Positions 26,003 through 40,272 of a stretch of DNA of 64,000 bases are shown here, one piece after another; within the stretch, counting starts at the first letter, position 1; the number at the start of each line of letters is the position of its first letter. This DNA comes from Salvelinus alpinus (taxonomy: Eukaryota > Chordata > Actinopteri > Salmoniformes > Salmonidae): assembly GCF_045679555.1 (NCBI RefSeq), contig NC_092087.1, positions 80,159,305-80,223,304 on the forward strand, in the 5' to 3' direction. The notes beneath the pieces were generated by a model, which saw only the letters and a list, made by a program, of their open reading frames with translations, made no database searches and was not told the origin of the DNA. The position numbers were made by a program, and so were the translations under genes.

Positions 26003-26040
26003 CAAAAGTAGTGCACTATATAGGGAAGAGGGTGTTATTT
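26003..26040. mobile_element. salmonid MITE, half-copy 9
   Basis: Only the right arm is seen: caaaagtagtgcactatata then gggaagagggtg. Confidence 0.6.
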
Positions 26041-26251
26041 CGATTGCACCCTCAACAATGTTTTTCTCCTGTTGATCAATGAGATGAGCAGGAGTCTATC
26101 AATCCCAGCATACATCAATAACAGAAAGCAGCAGTAGGTTATAGGGAGCTTTCAATCAACAACTGGCCCTGAATTATGTCATTCTATCTTCCTGTGGGAA
26201 GATTCCAGAGGAAAAAGGGCCATAATCAGAACATGATAAAAGTCAAGTAAT

Positions 26252-26253
<2 letters not shown>

Positions 26254-26337
<84 letters not shown>
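26254..26337 (+). repeat. (CT)n microsatellite at the LINE 3' end
   Basis: Uninterrupted CT run joining directly to the (AATTC)n tail of the LINE. Confidence 0.98.
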
Positions 26338-26343
<6 letters not shown>

Positions 26344-26535
26344 ATTCAATTCAATTTGCTTTATTGGCATGACGTAACAGTGTACATATTGCCAAAGCTT
26401 GTTTACAATGTAAAAATGAGAATCAAAATTGTCAACGGGACAACAGTAACAACAATAACCAAGGGTCAAAATAACCATACATTCAACAATAACAATAAAC
26501 ATACAGTAAAGGACATGTGCAGGTTGATTGGTTTG

Positions 26536-29500
26536 TCAGACACTGTCACTCAACTTATGGCAGGCAGCAATGTAGTGCGCTGCCAACCCACAGCTCTCTG
26601 CGTCCTCCCCCAACAGGACTGGTAGCCTATCCTCATCAGAGAGTTCTTTGAAACCTTGAATAAGAGTTTCAAATTTGGGGAAATGACACTCTCTAATTGT
26701 TTTATATTTTTGACATTTTGTCAGGAAATGCAGCTCCGTCTCAGGTTCTGCTATTGTGCAGTGGTTGCACAGCCTTTCCTCTACAGGGAGCCAGGTTTTC
26801 CTGTGTCTACCCTTCTCAATGGCAAGGCTGTGCTCACTGAGCCTGTACTTTGTCAAGGTTTTTCTAAAGTTTTGATCAGTAACCATGGTCAAATATTTAG
26901 CCACGGTGTACTGTCGATTTAGGGCCAGATAGCACTGCATTTTGCTCTGTGCTTGTGCTTGTGTTTCCCAATAAGCAATATAGTTTTGTTTTGACTGTGT
27001 TGTAATTTGGTTTATTCTGATTGATTGGATGTTCTGGTCCTGAGGCTTCAGTGTGTTAGTAGAACAGGTTAGTGAACTCAGCCCCAGGACCAGCTGGATG
27101 AGGGGACTCTTTTCTTTGTTCAGCTCTTGGCATTGCAGGGCTTGGTAATGATATGAGAGGGGGTCACTGTATTTTAGATGTTTCCAAAACTTAATTGCTC
27201 TTTTTTGAGTTTTTATTATTAGTGGATATTGGCCTAATTCTGCCCTGCATGCATTGTTTGTAGTTTTCCTCTGGACATGTAGGAGAATCTTACAGAACTC
27301 TGCATGCAGGGTTTCAATGGGATGTTTGTCCCATTTGATGAAATCTTGTTTTGCAAGTGGACCCCACACCTCGCTGCCATAAAGTGCAATTGGTTCAATG
27401 ACATATTCAATTAGTTTTAGCCAAATTTTAATAGGTATTTCAATTTGAATTTGCTTTTTAATTGCGTAGAATGCCCTGCGTGCTTTCTCTCTCAGTTCAT
27501 TCACTGCTTCATTAAGGTGTCCAGTTGAGCTTATTTTTAAACCTAAGTAATTGTAGTGTGTGCAGTGCTCTATATATTTTGTACCAATTGAGAACTTTGG
27601 TCTAATTCCCTGAGATCTGGATCTTCTCTGGAAAATCATTATTTTAGTCTTTTTGGGGTTTACTGCCAGGGCCCAGGTCTGGCAGTACTGCTCTAGCAGG
27701 TCCAGGCTCTGCTGTAGGCCATGTGCTGTGGGTGACAGCAGGCATAGGTCATCGGCGAAGAGTAGGCATTTAACCTCTGAATTATGGAGACTAACACCAG
27801 GGGCTGAGGATTTTTCTAGAATAGTGGCCAATTCGTTGATGTAAATATTGAAGAGTGCTGGGCTCAGATTACAACCCTGACGAAGGCCCCGCCCCTGGTT
27901 AAAGAATTCTGTTCTTTTCTTGCCAATTTTAATGCTGCACGTATTGCCAGTATACATTGATTTAATTATGTCATATGTTTTACCCCCTACACCACTTTCA
28001 ATAACTTTGTAGAACAGTCCTGTGTGCCAAATAGAATCAAATGCTTTTTGGAAGTCGATAAAGCAAGCGTATATTTTGGTATTATTTTGGTGGACATGTT
28101 TATCTATCAGGGTGTGTAGGGTGTAAATATGATCGGTCGTGCGATGTTTTGGTATAAATCCAATTTGGCTTTTACTCAAGACATTGTGCTTATTAAGGAA
28201 GTTTAGAACTCTTACATTTATAATACTACAGAAAACCTTCCCCAGGTTACTGTTCACACAAATGCCTCTGTAATTGTTAGGGTCAAATTTGTCTCCGTTT
28301 TTAAAGATTGGGGTTATGAGTCCTTGATTCCAGATGTCAGGGAAATAACCTACACTCAGGATCAAATTAAACAGTTTTAATATAGCCAACTGAAATTTTG
28401 CACTAGTGAGTTTGAGCATCTCATTTAGGATGCCATCAGGTCCGCATGCCTTTTTAAATTTGAGAGCCTGAAGTTTCTTATAGAGCTCCTGGTCAGTAAT
28501 TGGGGAGTCCAGTGGATTTTGATTGTCCTTTATAGCTCTTTCTAATCCATTCAACTTCTCATGAATTTGGCGTTGTTCTGCGTTTGTGTCAATTTGAACG
28601 GTGTTGTAGAGTGTTTTAAAATGGGTTGTCCAAATGTCACCATTTTGTATCGCTAATTCCTCTTGTTTAGATTTTTTTATTTTTTTCCAATTTTGCCAGA
28701 AGTTGTTTGTGTTTATGGACTCCTCAATTAGCGTCAGCTGCTTGCTGTTGTACTGTGCTTTTTTGGTTCTGAGTGTACGTTTATAGAGTTTTAAAGTCTC
28801 ACAGTAATGAAGGCGTAATTCACCATTATTTGGGTGTCTGTGCTTTTGGTTGGATAGTGTTCTAAGTTTTTTCCTTATAATTTTACAATCTGCATCAAAC
28901 CAGTTGTCATCTGTGATCTTTTTTGTTTTGTTTTTTATCAATTTCAATTGTGCTTCTTTTGCCGTTTGCCTGAATATATAGTTGATGTTTTGTACTGCTA
29001 GATTGATGCCTTCTTTACTGTGAGTGAATGTGGTATCCAGAAAGTTATCTAAGAGTGTTTGGATATTTTGGTTCCAGGTTGCTTTCTGGTATTCTTCTGT
29101 GCTGTTTTGGGCCCATCTGTATGAATGTCTGATGTTGTACAGCTTACTGGGCTGTGAATGTGTGGTTGTTTCCATGTCTGTTCTTTTGAGGAACAATGTA
29201 ATTTGGCTGTGATCAGATAGAGGTGTTAGTGGCTTGACAGTGAATGAGCTGAGAGAGAAGGGGTCAATGTCTGTGATCATATAGTCTACTGTACTGTGGC
29301 CAAGAGGTGAGCAGTAGGTGAATCTCCCCAAAGAGTCCCCCCGTAACCTACCATTGACAAAGTACAGACCTAGGCTTCTACAGAGCTGCAACAGATCCCT
29401 TCCGTTTTTGTTGACGGTGCTGTCACTGTTGTTTCTATGGGGGAGATTAAGACAGTTAGAAACAGTATGGCCTGTTTTAAAGCTGTCTCCTCATGTGCTC

Positions 29501-30006
29501 GTTAGATCAGGTAGTGTTCCTGTGCGCGCATTTGTGTCACCACAGATGAGCACATTTCCCTGGGCCTGGAAATGGCACGTCTCTTCCTCAAGGGTGGGGA
29601 AGATCTCCTCTGAGTAATATGGGGATTCTGAGGGGGGGATATAAATTGCGCAAAGGAACACATCTTTTTCTGTCAGTACAAGTTCTTTTTTCAGTTTTAA
29701 CCAAATGTGATATTTGCCAATTTTGAGGGGATCAATTAGATGTTGTAGGTCGGATTTGTACCAAATGATCAGTCCTCCAGAGTCTCTGCCTCTATTGACA
29801 GATCTGTGTTTTTGTGACGGCACAATTACCTCTCTGTAACCTGTGGGACAGTGAGTGACAATGTCAGCCTTATACCATGTCTCCTGCAGAATGATGACGT
29901 CAACATCTTTAAGATTTTTGTTGAACTCCAGTGCTAAACTCTTCAGTCCAAAGGTTGATGAGTTTAGGCCCTGAATGTTCCACATGCTAACTGACAGTGA
30001 TTTCAT
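26536..30006 (-). pseudogene. LINE ORF2: AP endonuclease and reverse transcriptase, one premature TGA
   Basis: One frame from Met at 30006 (MKSLSVSMWNIQGLNS) to 26536, broken only by TGA at 29493-29491, which could have arisen from CGA by CpG transition. Endonuclease blocks: MWNIQG, ILQETW, GGLIIWYK, CAIYIPP, GDTNARTG before the stop; STVDYMITD and LSDHSQI after it. RT blocks: PDGILNEML, YRGICVNSNLGKVF, CFIDFQKAFDSI, GLRQGCNLSPALFNIYIN and FADD at 27759-27748. The C-terminus has a Cys/His cluster (CNHC...HFLTKC) typical of fish LINE ORF2. About 1,156 codons in total. As read it cannot make a full-length protein without readthrough. Confidence 0.9.
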
Positions 30007-30149
30007 GTTCCAAAAGAAAGAATAGCAGTCAGAAATACAGTAACTAACTATTAAGTTGTTAAGAGCGAGATAAACAGGATAACAGCCAACATTTTTTCTG
30101 TTATATATATAAACATTCCTATTCATTGAACAAGTACATTTTAGTACAA

Positions 30150-30152
<3 letters not shown>

Positions 30153-30234
<82 letters not shown>
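30153..30234. repeat. (TG)n microsatellite between LINE ORF1 and ORF2
   Basis: About 41 TG units in the ORF1-ORF2 spacer of the LINE. Confidence 0.97.
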
Positions 30235-30236
<2 letters not shown>

Positions 30237-30252
30237 ATGCGTCCGTGTGTGT

Positions 30253-32202
30253 TTAGTGCAGTTTAGTGCAGATGTATTGGAGGAGCTGTTTAATCTCACT
30301 CAATCCCACAGGGTTCTCCTGTCCTCTGACGACCTCTGCGTAGCTGCGCTGGTCCTGCTGTTGGGCCCTGTGGAGTGGAGGGGGGCCAGGTCTGGGCCGT
30401 GGGGCTTCCTCTCTGGTCTGGTAGGGGTGGTGGTCTGGTGCGGGGTAGTATGCTGGGCCCGGTCCAGTCTGGCTAAGCCGATGGAAGTGGTGATGGTCTG
30501 GTGGTGGGTGGGGCCTGTGGGGTGCGCTGGGTCTGGTGTGGCGTTGAAGGGGCCTGGGGCTCCTTGTTGGTGCAGTGGTCTGGTAGGGGTCTCTGGGTGG
30601 TCCTCTGTCCAGTGCGGCATGGGGTGTTTGTCTACCAAGTGCCACGTCCTTTAGAGACTTGACAAACATCCCTACTGTCTGCTTCCTCAGGTGGGAGTAG
30701 TCGTGCAGATGCTCTGGGGTGATTGTTGTGTGGTGAGCAACGTGTACGTTTGGGAGTAGGCCACACCCTCTGGTGATGTCAGCATTGACTTTCTGAATGG
30801 TACGGTGATGGAAGTCTTTGCGGGGCAGCAGAGTGGAGATGGTGATGTGGGAGTTGGGGAACCGCTCAGAGGCCCTCTCTGCTACTCTGTTGACCAGCCT
30901 GCCTACTCTCTCCTGCTCCTCTCGCAGGTTGTTGGTGCCGGTGTGAATAATAATGTGGCCTGGTGTGCCAAAGTCAGGCTGGGACAGGATGTGGAGTGCA
31001 TCCTGTGTTTTTGGGCACCATATTTTGCGCACCTTGTGTTGGGGGAAGAGTTTATCTTCTTGGATGAATTTCCCATTTGAGTCAATGAGGATGGCCACCT
31101 CAGTGGGTTTTACCAGATTAGTGTGTTTACGGTCTGGGGCTGGAGTACACAGGGCCTGTGTACATGGAGGGGTGTGTGGGGGTGTGTCAGGGGGGGCCAG
31201 AGAGCTTCTCTCTGTCGTAGGTGTCTCCATGTGAGCCTCCTTGTTGACTGGGGGTGTGGGTAAAGTGTTGTCGGTATGGGGGGGGGTTGTGGGTAAAGGT
31301 GGGTCGGTGGGGGTGTTAGGGGTGGTGAGGGGCTGCAGCTTCTCTCTAGGAGTCTCTACAGTCTGTTCTCTGTGCTGCAGCACCCTCTTGATGCCAGACA
31401 ACTCCTTTGCCATCTCCTCCTTTACCTGCACCAGCTCTCTCCTCATGGTGGCCTTTACCTCCTCCAGCGCTGTGGTAAGGCTCTCTCTCAGCTCCTGGAC
31501 AGAGTTCTTCAGCTGGGTCCTGCACTGGTTGATCTGGTCCTGTAGAAGCTCTGTGTCTGGACTGGTGGTGGTGTAGCTGGGGAGCTGCTCCTTCAGCTCA
31601 GTAACCCATACCTCTATCACTGCCAGCCTGTCTCTCAACAGGCTGATGGTAGTGGGGTCTTGGCTCTGGTGGTTGTAGGCAGGCAGGGGGGAGGATGGTC
31701 CTGCTGTTGGGGTGCCTGAGGTGAGGGGAGAGGTCGGGGTGCTGTCCTTTTCTTTTTTGCTTTCCGCTATCTTCGTTAGGGTGGGGAAGTCCTGCACAAC
31801 AGAGCTGAGTGCAGCCTCACTGCCCTGGACCATGACAGTGCCGTTCTGATACATATTTACTGTCAGAAACCTGTTTTCCTGGTCCTTATCGCTGTCCTCA
31901 AAAATGTGGATTTGCCTTCCCTTGCAGATGCCTTTCTTCGTGGTATAGCTGAAATGCCTGGTTACAGCTGTATGCCAGGCAGTAGTGTGGTCTGTGTAAA
32001 ATAACAGGTTTGTAACAGTCCTGTTTTGTGAGCAGTCGGCAAACAAAGTTTCTGGGTTCTCCCTCAGAATTCTGTGTTTAAAATTGATTCTTCCTTTCTC
32101 TGATTTGATTTCTGCTGGGTATTCAAAAAAAAGCGGGGAAAGTCTCTCAGTTTCTGTCGCTGCTAACGCTGCTAGCGCTGCTAGCGCTGCCTCAGTGGCC
32201 AT
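30253..32202 (-). CDS. LINE ORF1 with coiled coil and SGNH/GDSL esterase-like domain, 649 aa
   Basis: The frame is intact. Residues 1-17 are an Ala-rich start (AALAALAALAA). Residues 20-150 are a globular region of unknown type. Residues 185-280 form a predicted coiled coil (LLQDQINQCRTQLKN, LEEVKATMRRELVQVKEEM). A Pro/Thr-rich linker runs 285-360, and 368-520 is an SGNH-hydrolase-like domain with AILIDSNGKF (Ser near 375), IIIHTGTNN (420-425) and DYSHLRKQ (Asp501/His504). A basic, Pro-rich tail with many His/Arg follows to 649. ORF1 esterases are known in CR1 and zebrafish L2 elements. The protein is likely to bind RNA or membranes during retrotransposition (inference). Confidence 0.85.
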   Translation of the reverse strand: MATEAALAALAALAATETERLSPLFFEYPAEIKSEKGRINFKHRILRENPETLFADCSQNRTVTNLLFYTDHTTAWHTAVTRHFSYTTKKGICKGRQIHIFEDSDKDQENRFLTVNMYQNGTVMVQGSEAALSSVVQDFPTLTKIAESKKEKDSTPTSPLTSGTPTAGPSSPLPAYNHQSQDPTTISLLRDRLAVIEVWVTELKEQLPSYTTTSPDTELLQDQINQCRTQLKNSVQELRESLTTALEEVKATMRRELVQVKEEMAKELSGIKRVLQHREQTVETPREKLQPLTTPNTPTDPPLPTTPPHTDNTLPTPPVNKEAHMETPTTERSSLAPPDTPPHTPPCTQALCTPAPDRKHTNLVKPTEVAILIDSNGKFIQEDKLFPQHKVRKIWCPKTQDALHILSQPDFGTPGHIIIHTGTNNLREEQERVGRLVNRVAERASERFPNSHITISTLLPRKDFHHRTIQKVNADITRGCGLLPNVHVAHHTTITPEHLHDYSHLRKQTVGMFVKSLKDVALGRQTPHAALDRGPPRDPYQTTAPTRSPRPLQRHTRPSAPHRPHPPPDHHHFHRLSQTGPGPAYYPAPDHHPYQTREEAPRPRPGPPPLHRAQQQDQRSYAEVVRGQENPVGLSEIKQLLQYICTKLH

Positions 32203-32449
32203 GTTGCTATGGTTACCACCAGTAAACAGTTAGAGCTAGACGTTAAGCTAACTGACCGATTTGAATTTGGCTAGCTACCACGATGAAGATTGGTCTTTTA
32301 ACTCACCCTCTGTCAATTTTTTCCTCCTTTGTTGATCTTCAGTTGTACAATTTGATTACCTATACATTTTTTGCTAATTGAATCGTGTCAATCTCGCTCT
32401 TAACAAACAAAAAGTTATAACAAGTCAGGAGCTGTTCCTCTGCATGACT

Positions 32450-32451
<2 letters not shown>

Positions 32452-32487
<36 letters not shown>

Positions 32488-32584
32488 AGTGAAATAATTC
32501 CCTCTCTCTCTCTCTCTCCCTCTTTCTCTCTCTCTCTCAGTGAAATAATTCCCTCTCTCTCTCTCTCTCTCCCTCTCTCTCTCC

Positions 32585-32619
<35 letters not shown>

Positions 32620-32621
32620 CC

Positions 32622-32655
<34 letters not shown>

Positions 32656-32664
32656 CCTCTCTCA
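32452..32664 (+). repeat. (CT)n tract with 'cagtgaaataattccct' interruptions
   Basis: CT runs separated by cagtgaaataattccctc at about 32487 and 32538, and once more as cagtgaaataatttcc near 32663. This suggests duplication of a CT-plus-spacer unit next to the LINE 5' end. Confidence 0.9.
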
Positions 32665-33607
32665 GTGAAATAATTTCCATTCCCCTTTTCTCACTCTATG
32701 AGACGGCACTCTTTCTTTTTTGCTCTCTCGCTCTCTCTCTCTAAGGCGCTAACGCTATCTTCCATGCCCTAAGGTTGTTGCACTGCACATATTCACAGAT
32801 CCAAACTGTTGCTCCCTAGAGCAGAGCACGCTTTATGGCAGCATATGCTTTCACAGATCCAGGGATGAAAGTAGATTTAATTTCTTACCGGTACGGGACA
32901 CCCAAGTGCGTGCAGACATTTTTGTTTTATACTACAGAAATGACAGGGTAGCCTACTCTGCTGACACTGACAAACAGATCAATATGATGTTGTCTGACAC
33001 AAATACAATAGGATATAGGATGTCCATCTAACCTGGAGGAAGAAATGATGAATTATTGTCCAAAAACAAACAAAAGTGGCGGTGACCCAATGATAAAGAC
33101 AGCTAATATGCTCACTGGGGATATGGCCGATGTTCTCCACTGGTTCCAATAAGATTGGCTACTGTTTTCTCAACTAAGTTAAGAAAAAGACAGATTGCAG
33201 TCTTTTCATTGTCATCTCATTACAGAAATAGCCATTTGTTTTCCAAACAGTTTTTCCGTGATTGTATTTTAAAATATTGCGATATGCCTGCCTGGGTCTC
33301 CCAGCTTTTCACTGACAGTCGCAACTCAACAATCATCTATTTAGTATTTGCATCACCCTCTACGCAAATTGCGGGCCCTTCTGACTCTAGGCTATGCGAT
33401 TTAAAACAAGCTGTATATGCCTTTTAATGTGTCATAAACACAACCTGATGTTTTCATCTGATTGTCAAACAATCAACAACAAGCGCCTCTGTGGTCTACC
33501 CGCGCACAAAATCATTTCAGCATCCTAACCCCAACAGTCCACTGTGCACCTGCAATTTGATGAATGGAAAGAGACATCTGTTACAAAACACCTACATGTG
33601 CTGTAAT
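32665..33607. other. probable old transposon debris, unassigned
   Basis: 'agggatgaaagtagatttaa' followed by 'ttaccggtacggg' (about 32872) resembles an interspersed salmonid repeat. No intact coding region. Confidence 0.35.
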
Positions 33608-34533
33608 CAGTGGCGACCCGTCGTTCAGGGCACCTGTTTTGAGCCCCACATTTTTAGCAAAAAATTGTATTTATTTATTTATTATATATATAATACCGTT
33701 CAAAAGTTTGGGGCCACTTAGAAATATCCTTGTTTTTGAAAGAAAATCTATTTTTTTTGTCCATTAAAATAACATCAAATTTATCAGAAATACAGTGTAG
33801 ACATTGTTAATGTTGTAAATGGCTATTGTAGCTGGAAACGGCTGATTTTTTAAACAAATATCTACATAGGTGTACAGAGGCCCATTATCAGCAACGATCA
33901 CTCCTGTGCTCAAATGGCACGTTGTGTTAGCTAATTCAAGTTCATAATTTTAAAAGGCTAATTGATCATTAGAAAACCCTTTTGCAATTATTTTAGCACA
34001 GCTGAAAACTGTTGTCTGATTAAAGAAGCAATAAAACTGGCCTTCTTTAGACTAGTTGAGTATCTGGAGCATCAGCATTTGTGGGTTCGATTACAGGCTC
34101 AAAATGGCCAGAAACAAAGAACTTTCTTCTGAAACTCGTCAGTCTATTATTGTTCTGAGAAATGAAGGCTATGTCTTAATCGAAATGACGGATTTCCTCT
34201 TATTCGCTTGTCGTCCCCTTATGCAATAGTTTGTACATCTCAATTGTCAGTAGAAACCACATTTGTTTAAACAAGTCAGCTATATATTTTTGAAAAGGCA
34301 GTAAATGAGGCTGAATGAACTGTTTCACAGCCAGACAAGGCTCCGCTGACAGCCTGGTGTAGCAGTGGTAAGTTGTTGGGACTGCTGTTGGGACTGTGCT
34401 GTTTGTGGGCACCGTTTGTCACCGTTATAGTGCAATTCATGTATTGTTTAGTGTTGTGTAGTGGCTTTGATGACATGCATCCCACTTATTTTTCTTCTGC
34501 CCCACCAAGATTTACATGCTAAAATTGCCACTG
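33608..34533. mobile_element. hAT-like element (CAGTGGCGA ends), interrupted
   Basis: Starts CAGTGGCGACCCGTC and ends ...AAAATTGCCACTG. The flanking 8-mers gctgtaat and attgtaat agree at 6 of 8 positions, as expected for an old hAT target duplication. A Tc1-like 5' fragment lies inside. No transposase frame survives. Confidence 0.65.
33690..34176 (+). mobile_element. Tc1-like 5' fragment nested in the hAT-like element
   Basis: The 5' end accgttcaaaagtttggggc is a salmonid Tc1 terminal type. The transposase start ATG at 34104 reads MARNKELSSETRQSIIVLRN EGYV and is then cut off. The rest of the transposon is missing. Confidence 0.8.
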
Positions 34534-34605
34534 ATTGTAATGACATTCTCCGATTGTCATTAGGCATTCACTGAATTGATGCATCCACTGTTGTCCACGT
34601 GCGCC

Positions 34606-34710
34606 TCGGCCACTTAATTTCAATTTAAGGGGCATGGGAAACATATGTTTACATTGCCAAAACAAGTGAAATAGGTAAAAAACTAAGTGAAATAAACAAT
34701 AAAATCTCTC
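34606..34710 (-). mobile_element. LINE 3'-tail fragment (ggggcatgggaaacat type)
   Basis: Plus strand reads ggggcatgggaaacatatgt then ttacattgccaaaacaagtg and gaaataaacaataaaa, matching the 54645-54838 copies. Confidence 0.75.
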
Positions 34711-37349
<2,639 letters not shown>

Positions 37350-37370
37350 CAAGATGTAGAGAGAGCTCTT

Positions 37371-37376
37371 TTTATT
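37371..37376 (-). terminator. candidate polyadenylation signal AATAAA for xylt1
   Basis: This is the first canonical hexamer on the minus strand after the stop codon, preceded by ttga and followed by a GU/U-rich region. It is the most likely end of the transcript, by sequence alone. Confidence 0.5.
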
Positions 37377-38289
37377 TCAAAAAGCAGTCAGAGAAAAATG
37401 TACCAACAAAAAAAAAATATCCACAAAAATGTAAAAGCGAAAGACAAGAAGGCATGGTATTTACAACAGCGGACATCTTTTTTGGTGTTACAGATTCATC
37501 AAATCACATCGACTAACTCTTGGTGCTCTTCTTTCACTTTTTGTGGAAAGTAAAAACAACCACAACAATTGAATGTTCATAGATGGACAGAAGGTTTTAA
37601 GAGTCCCCTAGGCAGGAGTATAGATAGATAGCTAAGGCACAGAGTTTCCCCCTGAAACTTTAGGAAACGTTGACGTTTCCCCAGAAACTTCGGGAAACGT
37701 TGAGTTCAGAGAAGTTTGTGCAACAGTTGCTCAACAATACATTCCAGCAGAGAGAACAACAATCTGTCATGATATTCTCTGAAAGGCGAAGAATAATATT
37801 AAAAGCTTTACCCAATTCTGAGTCATTCCTTACTCCTTAGATCTGTCCAAAACATTGAAACAGGTTATGTACCTAAAATCACTCTGTGCCCAACTAGCAA
37901 CAAGTAACACCAGCCATCTGTTCTTCTTCCACTGTAATTCCAATTCATAATCTTTCCACACTGCATCGGTATTTACATAGTTTTAAACATATTTTCAATA
38001 CAAAATATTTATGTACATTTTCTTCATTTTTGTAACAAAATAGGACTTTTACATCGAGTAACATATTTCAATTCACTTCTCGAGAATGATAATTCAACTT
38101 TTGAACAATGGGCAAAGTGTTCGTCAATTTAAGTATTCGTTTCAATGTGAGAATGGCACTGCCAGTAAAAGGAAGTCACGGTCATATCTGTATCTAGCTG
38201 TTATGTTATTAGCTAGCTAGCTAATACAGAGAAATAGTAATGGCGTCTTTTTGTAGGCACTAAATCCGCCATGGTTTGTTGGACAAAGC

Positions 38290-38607
38290 CTATGGGAAGA
38301 TGAATGGCATTTTTTGTAGGGTTTTTGGATAAACACTGAAAATAAGGTCTGTGGTAAACACAGACTTAGGAGATCTTATACGTTTTGTTCTAGGAGATAA
38401 TCTTCATCAGCTAACGTCACTTTGTGAATTTTGATGCATTTATGTAATAAAAAAAGGACATAAAGGCTTCATAATGAATAAAGGTCATGTTAACTGACTG
38501 CTATTATCTCATAGAACAAAACGTATAAGATCTCCTAAGCCTGTGTTAACCTCAGACATTATTTTCAGTGTTTATCCCAAAGCCCTATTCTTTCCCCATA
38601 GGAAAGG
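38290..38607. mobile_element. inverted-repeat MITE within the putative xylt1 3' UTR
   Basis: Arms of about 80-110 bp pair. Left: ggataaacactgaaaataag ... ttaggagatcttatacgttt tgttct. Right: agaacaaaacgtataagatc tcctaag ... ttattttcagtgtttatccc. The loop is about 100 bp. Non-coding. Confidence 0.85.
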
Positions 38608-40122
38608 CTGAACGAACCAGAGGTAGCTCACTTCTGGGTTTTAGCACTAGAAGTTGGCGAGCCCTATATAGGCAAAATTGCCCTTCTTTGTAACCATGGC
38701 AACAACACGCAACAGTTCAAGTTTGAGTGACAGGACTGACACTTATTAGGATCGATACATCCAACAAGGTTCAAGGTGAACTTGGGCCATTGATTAACTC
38801 ACTAATGATCGTTGATGAGCCCTGGTGAAAACATTCACTTAGCACGTTTGACTGCCAAATCATGTTGACAATCACAGATTGGATTCTAAATTGGGACCAA
38901 ATTAGGTTGTGAGGAGAATTGAGTTGAAGCCAAACAAACGAAGCGGCAGATCGTAGTTACCCTTCATTGTGGTTGGAGAAGGGGGCACTGTGCTAATAGG
39001 CTATGTTTGAACTGTGGTAAACAGAGAGATAGTCTTGATGGCAGCAAAAGTACTTAGCATGTAGTAGAATAGGTGAAAACCAAAGTTGCATGGGCCCAAT
39101 CCAACAGTTCCTTGATCAAGATACAAGATATATTCACTATATGTTTCCATTTTTGCCACAGCATGAACAGCATCATCAATCACTAACATCCTGGTACTGA
39201 CACGGAACCGAGTAGGAAATGCAACATCACCACGGAATGACTTCAACACACATTCTGGAGAGTTTTTGGAGTGTTTCAGTCTTTTTTTGTTTACTTCTCT
39301 GTTTGGGGAGGTTGTCAGGAGGAAGCTGACCTTTCTGTGACCTTTCAGTACTGGGTGCTTCCCCGTGTGATGAAGACTTGGCAAACAGTCAACGAAAGAA
39401 CCAAGACAGGAAGAGCTATTCAGACCGGACAACACGGACATACAGACGGGCATTAGGTTTGTTGCGCCCAAAATAGGTATACAGGTTCATTGGGGCAATG
39501 GCCTTTGTAAATAAAGGCAGTTTCTCTTTACAAAAAAATATTTATCGAGCTGCCAAAGCAGCGTTGTAGTCATTTAGTCATTGACTAAAAATATTCTGTA
39601 TTTATATAAACTTATAAATAAATAGCAACTTGTGGACAACTCACTCCATTCACTCGACAATAACTTTGAGACATATTCTGTTTCATACTTGCAACATAAA
39701 CCGTCGTTAAAAACAAATGAACAAAAATTCTTAGAAAAGGAAATGAAAAAATAAGCTTGAGAATTTCTGTTTTCTTGCGAAAGCACAGCTGATATACTTT
39801 CATTTCAAGTTTCAGGCTGTCCAGTATGGAGTGATATTAGTGCCAATAGAAACTGAATCTAGTTTCAATCATTCATGGATTGAATTCAACTTCTACTGGC
39901 ACTAATGCCACTCCATAGTCCAGTCACACCCACACACCTTTCTCCTGTTCAGGCACTGAAAGTCAATATGTAGTGCTGTGCCATAGTAACTTTGTCAGTC
40001 ATACGCAAAGATTGAGGCAAGGAATTTCGTTTTTTTTTTTAAAGATACATCTTCGCGACACCCTCCGAGGTGGCGGTTCAGTCTATCTCCCTACATGTAG
40101 GCCAAACCAACCTTGAGAAGCA

Positions 40123-40272
40123 GGCCTCGTATTCACAAAGCATCTCAGAGTAGAAGTGCTGATCTAGGATCAGGTCCCCCCCTGTCTATATAATCATATT
40201 CATTATGATTTAAAAGAGAAAACTGATTCTAAATCAGCACTCCTACTCTGAGACGCTTTGTGAATACGGGCC
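40123..40272. mobile_element. inverted-repeat MITE (GTATTCACAAAGC type)
   Basis: The left arm gcctcgtattcacaaagcat ctcagagtag and right arm ctactctgagacgctttgtg aatacgggc are inverted over about 38 bp. 150 bp long, also in the putative 3' UTR. Confidence 0.85.

Larger units (their letters stand above)
26338..32448 (-). mobile_element. near full-length APE-type LINE (two ORFs)
   Basis: About 6.1 kb on the minus strand: 5' leader (32448-32203), ORF1 (32202-30253), a spacer with (TG)41, ORF2 (30006-26536), a short 3' UTR, and a tail of (AATTG)n repeats meeting (GA)n. The presence of a 5' leader and both ORFs suggests little or no 5' truncation. (CT)n tracts with 'taattccctctctct' lie on both flanks (about 26249 and 32495), which may be target sequence. 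Clade is uncertain: SGNH ORF1 fits CR1/L2 relatives, but the RT could also be I/Nimb-like. Confidence 0.9.

Noticed and set aside
30157..31576. Plus-strand frames opposite the LINE
   Set aside because: Shadows of ORF1 on the other strand.
39001..39471. 156-codon minus-strand frame within the xylt1 3' UTR region
   Set aside because: No recognisable domain, and it lies downstream of a proper stop in the same inferred transcript; probably chance.
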